A stretch of 64,000 nucleotides of DNA, from NCBI RefSeq assembly GCF_011008565.1, contig NZ_JAAIWK010000006.1, positions 1-64,000 of the forward strand. The letters run 5' to 3'. A model generated the notes under the pieces. That model was not told the origin of the DNA and made no database searches. It worked only from the letters and a program-made list of their open reading frames with translations. The DNA comes from Heyndrickxia ginsengihumi (lineage in GTDB: Bacteria; Bacillota; Bacilli; Bacillales; Bacillaceae_C). Below are positions 46,059-55,742 of this stretch, piece by piece; within the stretch, counting starts at the first letter, position 1, and each line of letters starts with the position of its first letter. The position numbers were made by a program, and so were the translations under genes.

Positions 46059-47105
46059 TCACTCCTTGTTTGGAATTATCATTACTTTGTTGTACTCCTC
46101 TTGACGTTCGATCATCATATTGAAAGCATATTGTGTATCCCTTAATGCAAATCTATGAGAAATAAAGTCTTTTAACTTAATTTTTCCTGCCTTAGCAAAT
46201 TCGATCGTATTCGACCATTCTTTCCCGGGAAAAGGTGATGAATAACAATTCCAAAACCCCTTTAATATCAGTTCCTTTCTAAAAATATTTTCGAACGCTT
46301 TTTCTGAAAGTGTCACATCCGAGTATGCAATTCCTAAGTACCCTACCTTTCCTTGTTTCCGAGTCACTAATAAACATTGCTCCTGAGTAACTTTTGAGCC
46401 AGCACACTCAAGGGCAATATCAACCCCCATTTCATTTGTATATTGGTGAATTTTCGCCACTAAGTCTTCTTTTAACGGATTAATCACCTTTTCACAGCCA
46501 ATTTTAACTGCGTCCTGTAATTTTTTATCTGATATATCAATTGCAATGATTTCTTTAACACCAGCAATCTTTAGCCATTGAATGACTAACATTCCTATCG
46601 TTCCAACACCAAATACAGCAACTACATCACCTATTTGCGGTCTTATATTTAGTACCCCATGAAGCGCCACAGCCGATGGTTCAATCATTGCAGCATCTTC
46701 GAAATCCATATTCCCTATTGATAATATATTTGTAGCCTTTATGTTGACAAATTCAGCAAACGCACCATATGATTTCGAGCCAATCATTCCGTAATGATCA
46801 CATAATGAATATTGTCCCCGCAAACAATATTCGCATTTACGACATGGTAAAAATGGAATACCGACAACACGTTCACCAATATTCACATCTGTTACTTTAC
46901 TCCCTTTTTCTACAACATAGCCTGAAAATTCATGCCCCATTATTGCCGGTAAGTCATATTTCCATTTTTGGATCATTTTATGTGTATCTGATCCGCAAAT
47001 ACCCGCTGCCATTACTTTTACCTTTACTTCATCTGGTTGACATTTTCTTATTTCCATATCCTTATATACAATATGATTTTTTTCATATAAAACAGCTGCC
47101 TTCAT
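46059..47105 (-). CDS. gatD: Galactitol-1-phosphate 5-dehydrogenase-like enzyme
   Basis: A 348-residue zinc dehydrogenase of the GatD type. Zinc ligands lie in CGSDTHKMIQKW and GHEFSGYVVEKG; the structural site is CRKCEYCLRGQYSLC; the NAD site is VFGVGTIGMLVIQWL. GatD converts galactitol 1-phosphate to tagatose 6-phosphate. The ATG at 47105 follows AGGAGGAAAC; the longer frame overlaps the IIC gene. It is directly downstream of PTS IIA, IIB and IIC genes of the galactitol family, which supports the assignment. Confidence 0.83.
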   Translation of the reverse strand: MKAAVLYEKNHIVYKDMEIRKCQPDEVKVKVMAAGICGSDTHKMIQKWKYDLPAIMGHEFSGYVVEKGSKVTDVNIGERVVGIPFLPCRKCEYCLRGQYSLCDHYGMIGSKSYGAFAEFVNIKATNILSIGNMDFEDAAMIEPSAVALHGVLNIRPQIGDVVAVFGVGTIGMLVIQWLKIAGVKEIIAIDISDKKLQDAVKIGCEKVINPLKEDLVAKIHQYTNEMGVDIALECAGSKVTQEQCLLVTRKQGKVGYLGIAYSDVTLSEKAFENIFRKELILKGFWNCYSSPFPGKEWSNTIEFAKAGKIKLKDFISHRFALRDTQYAFNMMIERQEEYNKVMIIPNKE

Positions 47106-47130
47106 ATGTTTCCTCCTAATTTGTTTTAAA

Positions 47131-48402
47131 TTAGAAAATGGCATGACATATTTCTGCAAACTTTAAAATAAGCCAATTGAATAAATTCCCGCCTAGATCT
47201 AAACTAGAAATTTGTGTTGCCCCTTTTGGCATATTGAATTTAGCACCTGACATCATAGCAGTATGAACTGTTGCAAAATCTGTTGCCATATAAAGTGCTA
47301 ACGCAATCATGATCGTACCCGCTATTAATGAATGAATAATATTCCCTTTCCGCGAGCCAACAACGAATGCAATATAAAACGGGATCGTTGATAAATCACC
47401 AAAAGGTAATACTTTATTGCCGGGTAAAATGACTGCTAAAAATAATGTAATTGGAACAAGTAATAGTGCAGTTGCCATTACAGAAGGGTGCCCAACAGAT
47501 AATGCTGCATCTAATCCGATATAAAGCTCCCGATCGCCATAACGTTTTTGGAGAAAAGTTCTAGCAGCTTCTGAAATCGGAATTAAGCCCTCCATCAAAA
47601 TTTTTACCATTCGGGGCATGAGCAACATAACAGCCCCCATTGAGATGCCAATTTGCAAAACTTTCCCAACATCATAGCCAGCTAATATCCCAATAATGAG
47701 TCCTAAAATGATTCCCATCATCATCGGCTCCCCGAAAATGCCAAAACGCTTTTGAATACTTTCTGGATCAGCATGCAGTTTTCTAATACCTGGAATCTTT
47801 GCAACTAACCAACCAACAAGCATCCCGATAGGTCCAAATGCTGCTGTAGAACCTGTCGGCAGGGAAATCCCTTCTAATCCATAAAATTTTTGAACCATAG
47901 GAGCTGTTTTATCTGCGACGAACAACACTGCAACTTCATAAATGATTGCGCACAATATCGCAAACCACCAGCTTCCCGTGATAATATATCCGGTTGCTCC
48001 GGCAGCAATAAAATGCCAGTAATTCCAAATATCAATATCGAGTGTTTTAGTTAATTTCAATAAGATTAGTAGAATGTTAACGATTAAACAAATTGGTATT
48101 AATATAGCTGCAACTGGTGATGCCCATGACAATGCCGCAGCAGAAGGCCATCCAGTATCAATCACTGTTAAATGCAGTCCAAATCTCTCCACCATTTTTT
48201 GTGCAGCAGGACCTAAGTTATCTACTAATAAACCAATTACTAAATTAATACCGACAAAGCCAATGCCGATTGTAATACCTGATTTAAGCGCTTTCTTAAA
48301 CCCTGTTCTAAAAATAACTCCGATAATGATGATCGCGATTGGTAAAATAACAGTGGGTCCCAGATTTAGTACATACTGTATAGAAGATAATAATTTATCC
48401 AT
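47131..48402 (-). CDS. gatC: PTS galactitol-type permease IIC (locus 1)
   Basis: A 423-residue EIIC of the Gat family with about ten helices. It shows the GatC-like start YVLNLGPTVILPIAIIIIGVIFR, the SAAALSWASPVAA segment and DAALSVGHPSVMATALLLVPI near residue 295. It translocates and helps phosphorylate a hexitol or pentitol. Organised with its own IIA and IIB genes. It is a paralogue of the IIC in locus 2 (58197-59546). Confidence 0.9.
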   Translation of the reverse strand: MDKLLSSIQYVLNLGPTVILPIAIIIIGVIFRTGFKKALKSGITIGIGFVGINLVIGLLVDNLGPAAQKMVERFGLHLTVIDTGWPSAAALSWASPVAAILIPICLIVNILLILLKLTKTLDIDIWNYWHFIAAGATGYIITGSWWFAILCAIIYEVAVLFVADKTAPMVQKFYGLEGISLPTGSTAAFGPIGMLVGWLVAKIPGIRKLHADPESIQKRFGIFGEPMMMGIILGLIIGILAGYDVGKVLQIGISMGAVMLLMPRMVKILMEGLIPISEAARTFLQKRYGDRELYIGLDAALSVGHPSVMATALLLVPITLFLAVILPGNKVLPFGDLSTIPFYIAFVVGSRKGNIIHSLIAGTIMIALALYMATDFATVHTAMMSGAKFNMPKGATQISSLDLGGNLFNWLILKFAEICHAIF

Positions 48403-48455
48403 ACTTTACCTCCAATTGACACTTTTAAGTTTTTCAAATGAACGAGAGCAGCTAA

Positions 48456-48737
48456 TTATTTAAGATGCGCAAGAATTTTTTTATCTAAAGCTTCCATCCC
48501 TATGCCAGTAATATAGGATGTAGCTATTAAAGAAGGTATGTTATATGTTGTCGGTAAAATGGTAGTAGAAATAATTAAATCTGCTCCTTCTTGACGAGAT
48601 GCGACTTCAGAAATTTTACATTGCACTACTTCAGCATTCACATTATTTTCTTTTAATAATTTTTCCACTCTTTCACAAACTACTGTTGACGTTGCAATTC
48701 CAGCTCCGCATGCTACGATAATCGTATATTTTTTCAT
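48456..48737 (-). CDS. gatB: PTS galactitol-type IIB component (locus 1)
   Basis: A 93-residue IIB protein. The phosphorylated Cys lies in the P-loop IIVACGAGIATSTVV at residues 5-19. It passes phosphate from IIA to the incoming sugar. The ATG at 48737 follows GGAGTG; the in-frame start three codons upstream overlaps that site. Paralogue of 59559-59840. Confidence 0.92.
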   Translation of the reverse strand: MKKYTIIVACGAGIATSTVVCERVEKLLKENNVNAEVVQCKISEVASRQEGADLIISTTILPTTYNIPSLIATSYITGIGMEALDKKILAHLK

Positions 48738-48761
48738 TTTCAACACTCCTCATATTTTTTA

Positions 48762-49217
48762 TTATTGAATAAATAGATGACGTATTTCTTTAACAGATGT
48801 GGAAGAAGCAATTTGTTCTATTTTTTTCTCATCCTGTATCATTTGGATAAGCTGTTGAAGAACGTTCAATTGATCATGTGGCTCATTTAAACCTAAAAGG
48901 ATGACAATTTTTACATTTACCTTTTTAGAACGATCGTCCATTAATTGAAATGGGATCGGTCTTTTTAACGTCGTAATGGCAATAAATTGTTTAAAGACAT
49001 ATTCTGGATCTGTGTGGGGAATTGCAACATTATAATTATTTATACTTAGTCCTGTAGGAAAACTCTCCTCTCTTTCTTTTATTTTTTCTAAAAATTGTTT
49101 GCTAACATAGCCTTTTGAATATGCTTCCTGATATAATGTTTGAAATAATTGATCCTGATTAACACAATCAAGACCAATTTTAATGAAATCATCATCTAAA
49201 AAATCCTCTAAAGACAT
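48762..49217 (-). CDS. gatA: PTS IIA component, fructose/mannitol-type (locus 1)
   Basis: A 151-residue PTS_EIIA_2 protein. The phosphorylated His is in NVAIPHTDPEYV near residue 62, with FPTGLSINN just before. The ATG at 49217 follows GGAGGG. It lies between the regulator and IIB genes and is the phosphate entry point from HPr. Confidence 0.92.
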   Translation of the reverse strand: MSLEDFLDDDFIKIGLDCVNQDQLFQTLYQEAYSKGYVSKQFLEKIKEREESFPTGLSINNYNVAIPHTDPEYVFKQFIAITTLKRPIPFQLMDDRSKKVNVKIVILLGLNEPHDQLNVLQQLIQMIQDEKKIEQIASSTSVKEIRHLFIQ

Positions 49218-49250
49218 TAAAATCCCTCCGTAAAACACGATGAAAGTAAA

Positions 49251-51296
49251 TTAGTGAGAATAATAATTAATAAGTCTATGAACTTCATCCTTTTCTTCCA
49301 TCTGAATGATCTTCTCGATATCTTTCGAACTTTCTGCCAGCTTCATAAGCTGCATTAATGCTTGAAAATGCTCGTTTTTATCAACGGCAGCTATGACGAC
49401 AATAACATGTACTCTTTGACGATCATCTAATAAGATACCATCATTAATTTTTAATAAACTCATTCCGATTTTGTTCACTCCATCTTCTGGACTGGCATGC
49501 GGAATAGCGATGTTCATTCGTAATACAATGTGAGGAGAAATGGCTGGATATTGTTGGATCATTTTTTGAATATAATGTTCTGTAATACATCCTCCATGTA
49601 ATAATGGTTCAGATGCCGCTTTAATAGCTTCCTCCCAGCTGGTAATTGTGTCTCTGAAAACGATTCTCTCAGGGGTGATTAAGTCAGATAAATGATAGTT
49701 TTGCTTTTTTTCCAAATTGGTTGTTTCTTGAACTGAAAAATAATTTTCTAAGGCACCTATTAGTTGCTGCTTTTCCTCTATCTTTGAATATTTCTCAACA
49801 ATATGAATAATTTCATTTACATTGATAATGGGGGAATTTAAGTTAAACAGTTCTTTTATTACCCTTTGCCTTAATTGAAACTTATCAAAATCTGCAATAA
49901 AACGATCTACAAGAAATAGCTGCTTATCTGTTTGAAGTGGAACTGGAGAAAATACAATATCAATATCTAAATTTTTCTTTTCAAATTCTCTAATGGACAT
50001 AACACGATAAAAATATAATTCTGGGAATAACTCTTTCAAACTACTTTCCATTAAGTTAGAAATAGAAATCCCATTAGGGCATACGACTACAGCTTTTTTC
50101 TTTTTCTGGATCCTCTCACTATGATTAATTAAATGACTCCCAATAATGATTGAAATAAACCTCATTTCATTTTCAGGTATTTTCGTTCCTATATATTCTT
50201 CTAATGGTTTTATTGAATCTTTCACAATGTAGTGAATCGGCTTAAATTCATCGAGAACTTTTTCAAGCATTGAATACTCAGTTGTTAAGTGATACTTAAT
50301 CCGATAATAAGCTGGTTTCATGTGCAAAATTAATCGTTTTAACAAGCTTTCTTTATCCAATAAATAGACACATGCTATTTTTTCAAACAAATCCAAGCTT
50401 GCTCTCAGTGCATCTATGAAGTGTGAAAGTTCATTTTTAGTTAAAAAGTTGGCCTCCAATGTATTTGCTGTAAGTAATTGGAGTGTGATAAATAAACGCT
50501 CTACTTTAGGAATACGTTCTACGTTTTGAATCAAGATCTCTGTTGCCTCAAATTCTTTCGTATCTGAGAGCTCCTCATAGTCAATATGATAAGAATCGGT
50601 AATCCATTTTCCTTTACTTATTCTTTTTAATAAAATTGCAATAACATAGGGGAGTATTTTGATCCGCTCATCGCTAAACTTTAGTGCTAAACGATTTTCA
50701 ACTTCCTCAAGTCGCTGTTTACAATTGGCAATTTCATATTTCGATAAATCTGTTAAATGGTGAATATACCCTTCGTCATGATGGATAATGAAAATGGAAT
50801 GCAATATATCAATCATAAGTTTGCGAACATTCCATTCATTCCCTGAAAGATCATATCCATTTAATCTTGAATAAACAATTTCGAGATCATATTTGTGAAC
50901 GATGTTTTGGGCATACTTTATATCCCTTAATACTGTATTTTTGCTTACATTTAATGCCGATGTAAAATGATACAACGACAATTGTTCATCACTGCTTAAA
51001 ATCATAAGTAAAATAAACTGTGACCTTTCTCTCTCTGATAGAATATAGTTCCTAGTTGAAATATCTACTTTTTCCGCAAACAATTCAATTAGGATTGGGT
51101 TTACTATAAACTTGCCGCTCTTTGTTCTTTTAATAGTCGGATAATTATTTTCGCTTAGCCAATCGTTGACTTTTTTGAAGCTATAGCCTACTTGTCTTCT
51201 GCTGAGCTGATATTTCTCTTCTAAACTTGCATGTGAAATTTCAGGATTGCCTATGACTTCTTGTAATAGCAAATTACTCCTCTCATCAAGATACAT
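49251..51296 (-). CDS. PRD-containing PTS-responsive transcription activator (locus 1)
   Basis: A 681-residue BglG/MtlR-type regulator. Order: N-terminal HTH (about 1-60), a second HTH (about 85-150; LYHFTSALNVSKNTVLRDI), two PRD modules (about 190-400), a IIB-like domain with AVVVCPNGISISNLM near 407, and a IIA-like domain (about 535-680) with IAIPHASPEDGVNKIG. Phosphorylation of PRD, IIB and IIA residues by the PTS would set activity according to sugar supply. It heads the operon IIA-IIB-IIC-gatD-dehydrogenase. A cre-like site lies 50-63 bases upstream. Confidence 0.9.
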   Translation of the reverse strand: MYLDERSNLLLQEVIGNPEISHASLEEKYQLSRRQVGYSFKKVNDWLSENNYPTIKRTKSGKFIVNPILIELFAEKVDISTRNYILSERERSQFILLMILSSDEQLSLYHFTSALNVSKNTVLRDIKYAQNIVHKYDLEIVYSRLNGYDLSGNEWNVRKLMIDILHSIFIIHHDEGYIHHLTDLSKYEIANCKQRLEEVENRLALKFSDERIKILPYVIAILLKRISKGKWITDSYHIDYEELSDTKEFEATEILIQNVERIPKVERLFITLQLLTANTLEANFLTKNELSHFIDALRASLDLFEKIACVYLLDKESLLKRLILHMKPAYYRIKYHLTTEYSMLEKVLDEFKPIHYIVKDSIKPLEEYIGTKIPENEMRFISIIIGSHLINHSERIQKKKKAVVVCPNGISISNLMESSLKELFPELYFYRVMSIREFEKKNLDIDIVFSPVPLQTDKQLFLVDRFIADFDKFQLRQRVIKELFNLNSPIINVNEIIHIVEKYSKIEEKQQLIGALENYFSVQETTNLEKKQNYHLSDLITPERIVFRDTITSWEEAIKAASEPLLHGGCITEHYIQKMIQQYPAISPHIVLRMNIAIPHASPEDGVNKIGMSLLKINDGILLDDRQRVHVIVVIAAVDKNEHFQALMQLMKLAESSKDIEKIIQMEEKDEVHRLINYYSH

Positions 51297-51832
51297 ATTA
51301 GATCCCCCTTGTTTGTTATTAGTATATCAATCGCCATCCGCTAAATGAACACGCTTTCATATTCATTTATCGTCTTGCAATTGTTCAACATGATGATGAA
51401 AAATATATAAAGTTCATTATATATACAGAATCTTAAAATTATTTTTGAAATTACGAAATAAATACGTTATATTGGTTCTATAAACACTGGTTTCATAAGG
51501 AGTAGTTGAATTTCGCTCCAGGATGCTCGCTTCCTGCGGGCGAATGCGAAGCCGCTTCGACGTCTTCACACATGCAGGTTCCCATTCATATGAGGGTCTC
51601 GCTCTTTCTGTTCAAGCAACTTCTTATAAAAGATGAAAAAATTTAATTGCAAAAGATCAGATGTTTCATAAACTGCTTTTAGATATCAACGAAAGCCCAA
51701 ATTCGGGAAAGATTTCAAGCATTGAACAGGTTCAATCAATCATCATTGATTCACAAACAATAATGCCGCCTTACTAATAAAAACATTTTTGAAAGCCTTT
51801 TTACATAACAAATGAATCGAGGTGAATAACAC
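51297..51832. repeat. Intergenic gap with repeat family A (copy 3, degenerate)
   Basis: Between divergent genes. A GC-rich block at about 51510-51612 resembles the 73-204 element in reverse (GCTCCAGGATGCTCGCTTCCTGCGGGCG, then GCCGCTTCGACGTCTTCACACATGCAGG) but is diverged. The cre site lies at 51346-51359. The remainder holds no recognisable gene. Confidence 0.6.
51346..51359. promoter_or_regulatory. CcpA cre-like site, PTS locus 1
   Basis: TGAACACGCTTTCA matches the cre consensus TGWNANCGNTNWCA at all fixed positions but one. It lies 50-63 bases before the regulator gene, predicting carbon catabolite repression. Confidence 0.6.
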
Positions 51833-52801
51833 TTGCGTCCAATACTTTTAGGAATTTGTGCTGCCTTCTTCTTCGCATTTACTTTTATTCTTAATCGGGC
51901 AATGGAATTATCAGGAGGAAGTTGGATTTGGAGTGCATCTTTAAGATATATATTTATGGTTCCATTTCTTATTCTTATCGTGATCTCCAGAAAAAATTTC
52001 TTGGCTTTATTAAAGATTATGAAAGAGAAACCTTTGTCCTGGTTATGTTGGAGCTTTGTAGGATTCGTACTTTTTTATGCACCTTTATGTTTTGCTGCTA
52101 CATTTGCCCCAGGATGGCTTATAGCAGGTACTTGGCAAATTACAATCATATCTGGTTCATTGCTCGTCCCCTTTTTCTCAAAAACAATTGTAACTACGAA
52201 TGGACCAATACAAGTTCGAGAAAGATTGCCAATTAGAGGATTGTTCATGTCTGTTATTATTGTGCTAGGTATTGTCATTATCCAGCTCGAACAAGCAAAT
52301 CACCTATCTATACAAAATGTCATACTTGGAGTATTGCCTGTTATCATTGCTTCCTTTGCCTATCCACTTGGCAATCGTAAAATGATGGATTTGTGCGGTG
52401 AACGCTTAGATACTTTTCAACGTGTACTTGGGATGACGTTAGCGAGCTTACCATTTTGGCTGCTATTGTCTTTATACGGTCTATTTACTACAGGAGCACC
52501 GAGTAGGCAACAAACCTTTCAATCTTTTATCGTTGCCATTTGTTCAGGGGTGATTGCCACTGTACTATTTTTTAGAGCAACTGATTTAGTTAAAGGAAAT
52601 ATGCAGAAGCTTGCTGCTGTTGAAGCGACGCAATCTATGGAAGTATTATTTTCTGTTATTGGTGAATTAGTACTGCTTTCTGCTCCGCTTCCATCGCTTT
52701 TGTCTTGGGGTGGAATGTTCGTCATTATGGTTGGCATGATTTTACACAGTTATTTCTCTCATAAAAGTGAACAATCGAGCACCCAAGAAATCAGTGCTTA
52801 A
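51833..52801 (+). CDS. EmrE-like DMT superfamily transporter
   Basis: A 322-residue protein with ten hydrophobic helices, of the multidrug-resistance-efflux (EmrE-type, ten-helix) group. N-terminus RPILLGICAAFFFAFTFILNRAM with GGSWIWSASLRYIFM, middle FVGFVLFYAPLCFAA and end VEATQSMEVLFSVIGELVLL. It starts with TTG, seven bases after GAGGTGA. Substrate unknown. Monocistronic with its own terminator. Confidence 0.82.
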   Translation: MRPILLGICAAFFFAFTFILNRAMELSGGSWIWSASLRYIFMVPFLILIVISRKNFLALLKIMKEKPLSWLCWSFVGFVLFYAPLCFAATFAPGWLIAGTWQITIISGSLLVPFFSKTIVTTNGPIQVRERLPIRGLFMSVIIVLGIVIIQLEQANHLSIQNVILGVLPVIIASFAYPLGNRKMMDLCGERLDTFQRVLGMTLASLPFWLLLSLYGLFTTGAPSRQQTFQSFIVAICSGVIATVLFFRATDLVKGNMQKLAAVEATQSMEVLFSVIGELVLLSAPLPSLLSWGGMFVIMVGMILHSYFSHKSEQSSTQEISA

Positions 52802-52812
52802 TAACATCCGCT

Positions 52813-52847
52813 TAGTCTTTCTTTTACAATGAGAAAGACTTTTTTTA
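52813..52847 (+). terminator. Terminator after the DMT transporter gene
   Basis: AGTCTTTCTT pairs with GAGAAAGACT around a 7-base loop, followed by seven T. Confidence 0.85.
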
Positions 52848-53037
52848 ATGTCCTTTTCTAAAAACACTGTTTTTAAATCTTTTATAATCATTATTTTTGT
52901 ATATTATTTAAATTTGTAATTTATTTTACTTTTGGGATAAATAACAATATTATAACATTGTATTTATGCATTGTTTCAGTTTATCTATTAGTATAAAATG
53001 ATCATTATCCAAAGAAAAAATGATCATAAATAACTAT

Positions 53038-53107
53038 CCTTGTATAATATCAGTTACATGGCCTGATAGTCTCTACCTGACAGCCGTTAAAATGTCAGAC
53101 TACAAGG
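53038..53107 (+). promoter_or_regulatory. Purine riboswitch aptamer, guanine class
   Basis: P1 is CCTTGTA/TACAAGG, P2 ATCAG/CTGAT, P3 CTGACA/TGTCAG. The conserved junction elements TATAAT, GTCTCTACC and GACTAC are present. The specificity base before the final TAC is C (GACTAC), which pairs with guanine or hypoxanthine; adenine switches have T there. It lies about 160 bases before nupG. Confidence 0.92.
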
Positions 53108-53169
53108 AAGTATGAAAAGATAAGAATAGAAGTAGTGAATGTCCATTAGGAAATTCATCTCATTTCATG

Positions 53170-53228
53170 AAACCCTTATTTTTTCATGCTTTCTGTCTCG
53201 AGACTGAAGGTATGGAAAAATAAGGGTT
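53170..53228 (+). terminator. Riboswitch expression platform, nupG leader terminator
   Basis: AAACCCTTATTTTTTCAT pairs with ATGGAAAAATAAGGGTTT around a long loop and is followed by CTTATTT. Ligand binding upstream would favour this hairpin and stop transcription before nupG. Confidence 0.75.
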
Positions 53229-53265
53229 TCTTATTTATGAAAAAATGAATGTAGGAGTAGATGAC

Positions 53266-54459
53266 ATGTATTTTATATTAAATATATTAGGTGTGCTCAT
53301 CGTTAGCGGTCTTGTCTTTCTTTGCTCACCTGCAAAAAGAAAAGTGAAATGGCGTTCTATTCTTAGTCTTTTTATCGTTGAATTACTAATAACGTGGTTT
53401 ATGCTTGCAACACCAGTAGGAACATGGACTATTAATAAAATTGCCTCCTTTTTTAAATGGCTAGTTTCGTGTGCAGATGCAGGAATTTCATTTGCCTTCC
53501 CTTCTGTCATGGCGAATCAACAAGTTGATTTCTTTTTTAGTGCTTTAATGCCTATCATCTTTATCGTTACTTTTTTCGATATCTTATCTTACTTTGGCAT
53601 TATGACTTGGATTATTGACAAAGTGGGCTGGGTAATTTCAAAAGTTTCTGGTTTGCCTAAATTAGAAAGCTTTTTCTCGATTCAAATGATGTTTCTTGGC
53701 AATACTGAGGCGCTTGCCGTCATCCGTCAGCAATTGAAAGTACTAAAAGGCAATCGTCTGCTTACTTTCGGAATTATGAGTATGAGCAGCATTAGCGGTT
53801 CCATCATTGGTTCATACTTAACGATGGTCCCTGCTGACTATGTATTTGCTGCTATTCCTTTAAACTGTTTAAACGCACTGCTCATCGCAAGTATTTTAAA
53901 CCCTGTTGAAATTAGCAAAGAAGAAGATATTGTGTATGTTCCACCAAAAGAAGAAAAGAAAGACTTCTTTTCAACTATTTCAAACAGTATGCTCGTTGGT
54001 ATCAAGATGGTCATCGTCATTTTAGCCATGGTTATTGGTTATGTTGCGATAACAACATGCTTAAATGGAATTTTAGGCTTTATTGTTCATGGATTAACAA
54101 TACAAAAAATATTTGGCATTATTTTTAGCCCATTTGCTTTCTTGCTCGGTTTAGGTGGTCACGATGCAATGTACGTTGCTTCATTGATGGGAATTAAAAT
54201 ATCGACAAACGAATTTGTTGCGATGATGGATTTAAAAACACATCTAAAAACGATGGCACCACATACTACTGCCGTTGCTGTAACGTTTTTAACTTCATTT
54301 GCTAACTTTAGTACTGTAGGTATGATCTATGGCACATATGAATCTATTTTTGGCGAAGAAAGTTCCGGGATTATTGGTAAAAATGTGTGGAAGCTATTAG
54401 TGAGTGGAATGGCTGTATCTTTATTAAGCGCCATGATTGTTGGACTATTTGTTTGGTAA
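53266..54459 (+). CDS. nupG: Purine nucleoside transporter NupG
   Basis: A 397-residue concentrative nucleoside transporter (CNT family), the exact length of B. subtilis NupG (YxjA), which imports guanosine and inosine. CNT features are IMTWIIDKVGWVISKVSGLPKLESF, MMFLGNTEALAVI near residue 150 and ISGSIIGSYLTMVP. The ATG at 53266 follows AGGAG; the ATG at 53245 would put that site inside the gene. Controlled by the guanine riboswitch in its leader. Confidence 0.93.
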   Translation: MYFILNILGVLIVSGLVFLCSPAKRKVKWRSILSLFIVELLITWFMLATPVGTWTINKIASFFKWLVSCADAGISFAFPSVMANQQVDFFFSALMPIIFIVTFFDILSYFGIMTWIIDKVGWVISKVSGLPKLESFFSIQMMFLGNTEALAVIRQQLKVLKGNRLLTFGIMSMSSISGSIIGSYLTMVPADYVFAAIPLNCLNALLIASILNPVEISKEEDIVYVPPKEEKKDFFSTISNSMLVGIKMVIVILAMVIGYVAITTCLNGILGFIVHGLTIQKIFGIIFSPFAFLLGLGGHDAMYVASLMGIKISTNEFVAMMDLKTHLKTMAPHTTAVAVTFLTSFANFSTVGMIYGTYESIFGEESSGIIGKNVWKLLVSGMAVSLLSAMIVGLFVW

Positions 54460-54464
54460 AGTGC

Positions 54465-54510
54465 AAAAAATAAGAAGGAGCTTGGCATCCAAGCTCCTTC
54501 TTATTTTTTT
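54465..54510. terminator. Bidirectional terminator between nupG and rlmN paralogue
   Basis: Perfect stem AAAAAATAAGAAGGAGCTTGG/CCAAGCTCCTTCTTATTTTTT with a very short loop. It touches the stop codon of the convergent gene. Confidence 0.9.
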
Positions 54511-55570
54511 AGTTAGCTTTTTTAATCTGTTTACTGCGCAGCTGACCACATGCTGCATCAATATCTGTTCCATGTTCCTGACGAACAACACAATTGATTC
54601 CGTTCTTTTTCAACGTATCATAAAATTCCATAATTGATGCTTGCTCGCTTCTTTCATATTGAATATGCTCATTTACAGGATTATATGGAATTAAATTTAC
54701 ATAAGTTAAATGACGTTTATTTTGAAGCAATTTCGCAAGTTGCAATGCTTCTTCTTTATGATCGTTTACATCCTTTAATAAAATATATTCGAATGTAATT
54801 CTTCGATTCGTTTTTTCTAAATAATAATCAATCGCAGGCATTAATTTTTCTAATGGGAATGCCCGGTTGATCTTCATAATTTTTGTTCTAAGCTCATTAT
54901 TTGGCGCATGTAAAGAGATTGCTAAATTCACTTGTAAGTCAAGATCAGCGAACTCATATATTTTATGAGCAAGTCCACTTGTCGATACTGTAATATGTCT
55001 TGCACCAATAGCAAGTCCTTTTGGTGAATTCACCACTCTTAAAAACTTCACAAGATTTTCGAAGTTATCAAATGGTTCACCAATCCCCATTACAACAATA
55101 TGGCTTACCCGTTCGTCTTTTCCAACTTCATCTAAATGTTTTTGAACATACATGACTTGTTCAACAATCTCACCGCTCACTAAATCACGATTCTTTCTTA
55201 ATAATCCACTTGCACAGAAAGAACAGCCAATATTACAGCCAACCTGGGTTGTAACACATACGGATAAACCATAATGTTGTCTCATTAGTACCGTTTCAAT
55301 TAAATTGCCATCTTTTAATCGGAATAAAAATTTAATAGTGCCGTCTTTTGACTCTTGTTTAACTACTTGCTTCAACGTATGAATATAAAAATGCTCATCC
55401 AATAATTGAAGGCATTCTTTATTCACATTACTCATTTCCTCAAAATGTGTAACACGCTTCTTGTACAACCATTCCCATACTTGTTGTGCTCGAAACTTCT
55501 TCTGACCGTGCTCGATCATCCATGCCGCTAATTCATCTATTGTCAATCCGTAAATGGATTCTTTATTCAT
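54509..55570 (-). CDS. rlmN: Radical SAM 23S rRNA (A2503-C2) methyltransferase, RlmN family
   Basis: A 353-residue RlmN/Cfr-family enzyme that methylates C2 of A2503 in 23S rRNA (and possibly A37 in tRNA). The radical SAM motif is CNIGCSFC near residue 115; the two methyl-transfer cysteines are in SVCVTTQ just before it and DIDAACGQL near the C-terminus. The segment after the cluster is [18 protein letters not shown]. From recall, Bacillus housekeeping RlmN reads CASTLGGLKRNL there, while streptococcal, enterococcal and Listeria proteins read CASGLIKKQRDL. This copy therefore looks like the Lactobacillales type and is probably a second paralogue. Confidence 0.88.
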   Translation of the reverse strand: MNKESIYGLTIDELAAWMIEHGQKKFRAQQVWEWLYKKRVTHFEEMSNVNKECLQLLDEHFYIHTLKQVVKQESKDGTIKFLFRLKDGNLIETVLMRQHYGLSVCVTTQVGCNIGCSFCASGLLRKNRDLVSGEIVEQVMYVQKHLDEVGKDERVSHIVVMGIGEPFDNFENLVKFLRVVNSPKGLAIGARHITVSTSGLAHKIYEFADLDLQVNLAISLHAPNNELRTKIMKINRAFPLEKLMPAIDYYLEKTNRRITFEYILLKDVNDHKEEALQLAKLLQNKRHLTYVNLIPYNPVNEHIQYERSEQASIMEFYDTLKKNGINCVVRQEHGTDIDAACGQLRSKQIKKAN

Positions 55571-55742
55571 TCATAACCCTCTCTCTTCAAACTTACTCAT
55601 ACTCATAAGATCTATTTTAACTGAATCGACGACGAATTTCCAACGGTTATTATTTCTAGCTCTTGTATTCATTGTGATATTAATTTTTCACATCATCTGC
55701 ACATAGCAAAATTATACTAATAAGAAGAAAAACATATTTATA

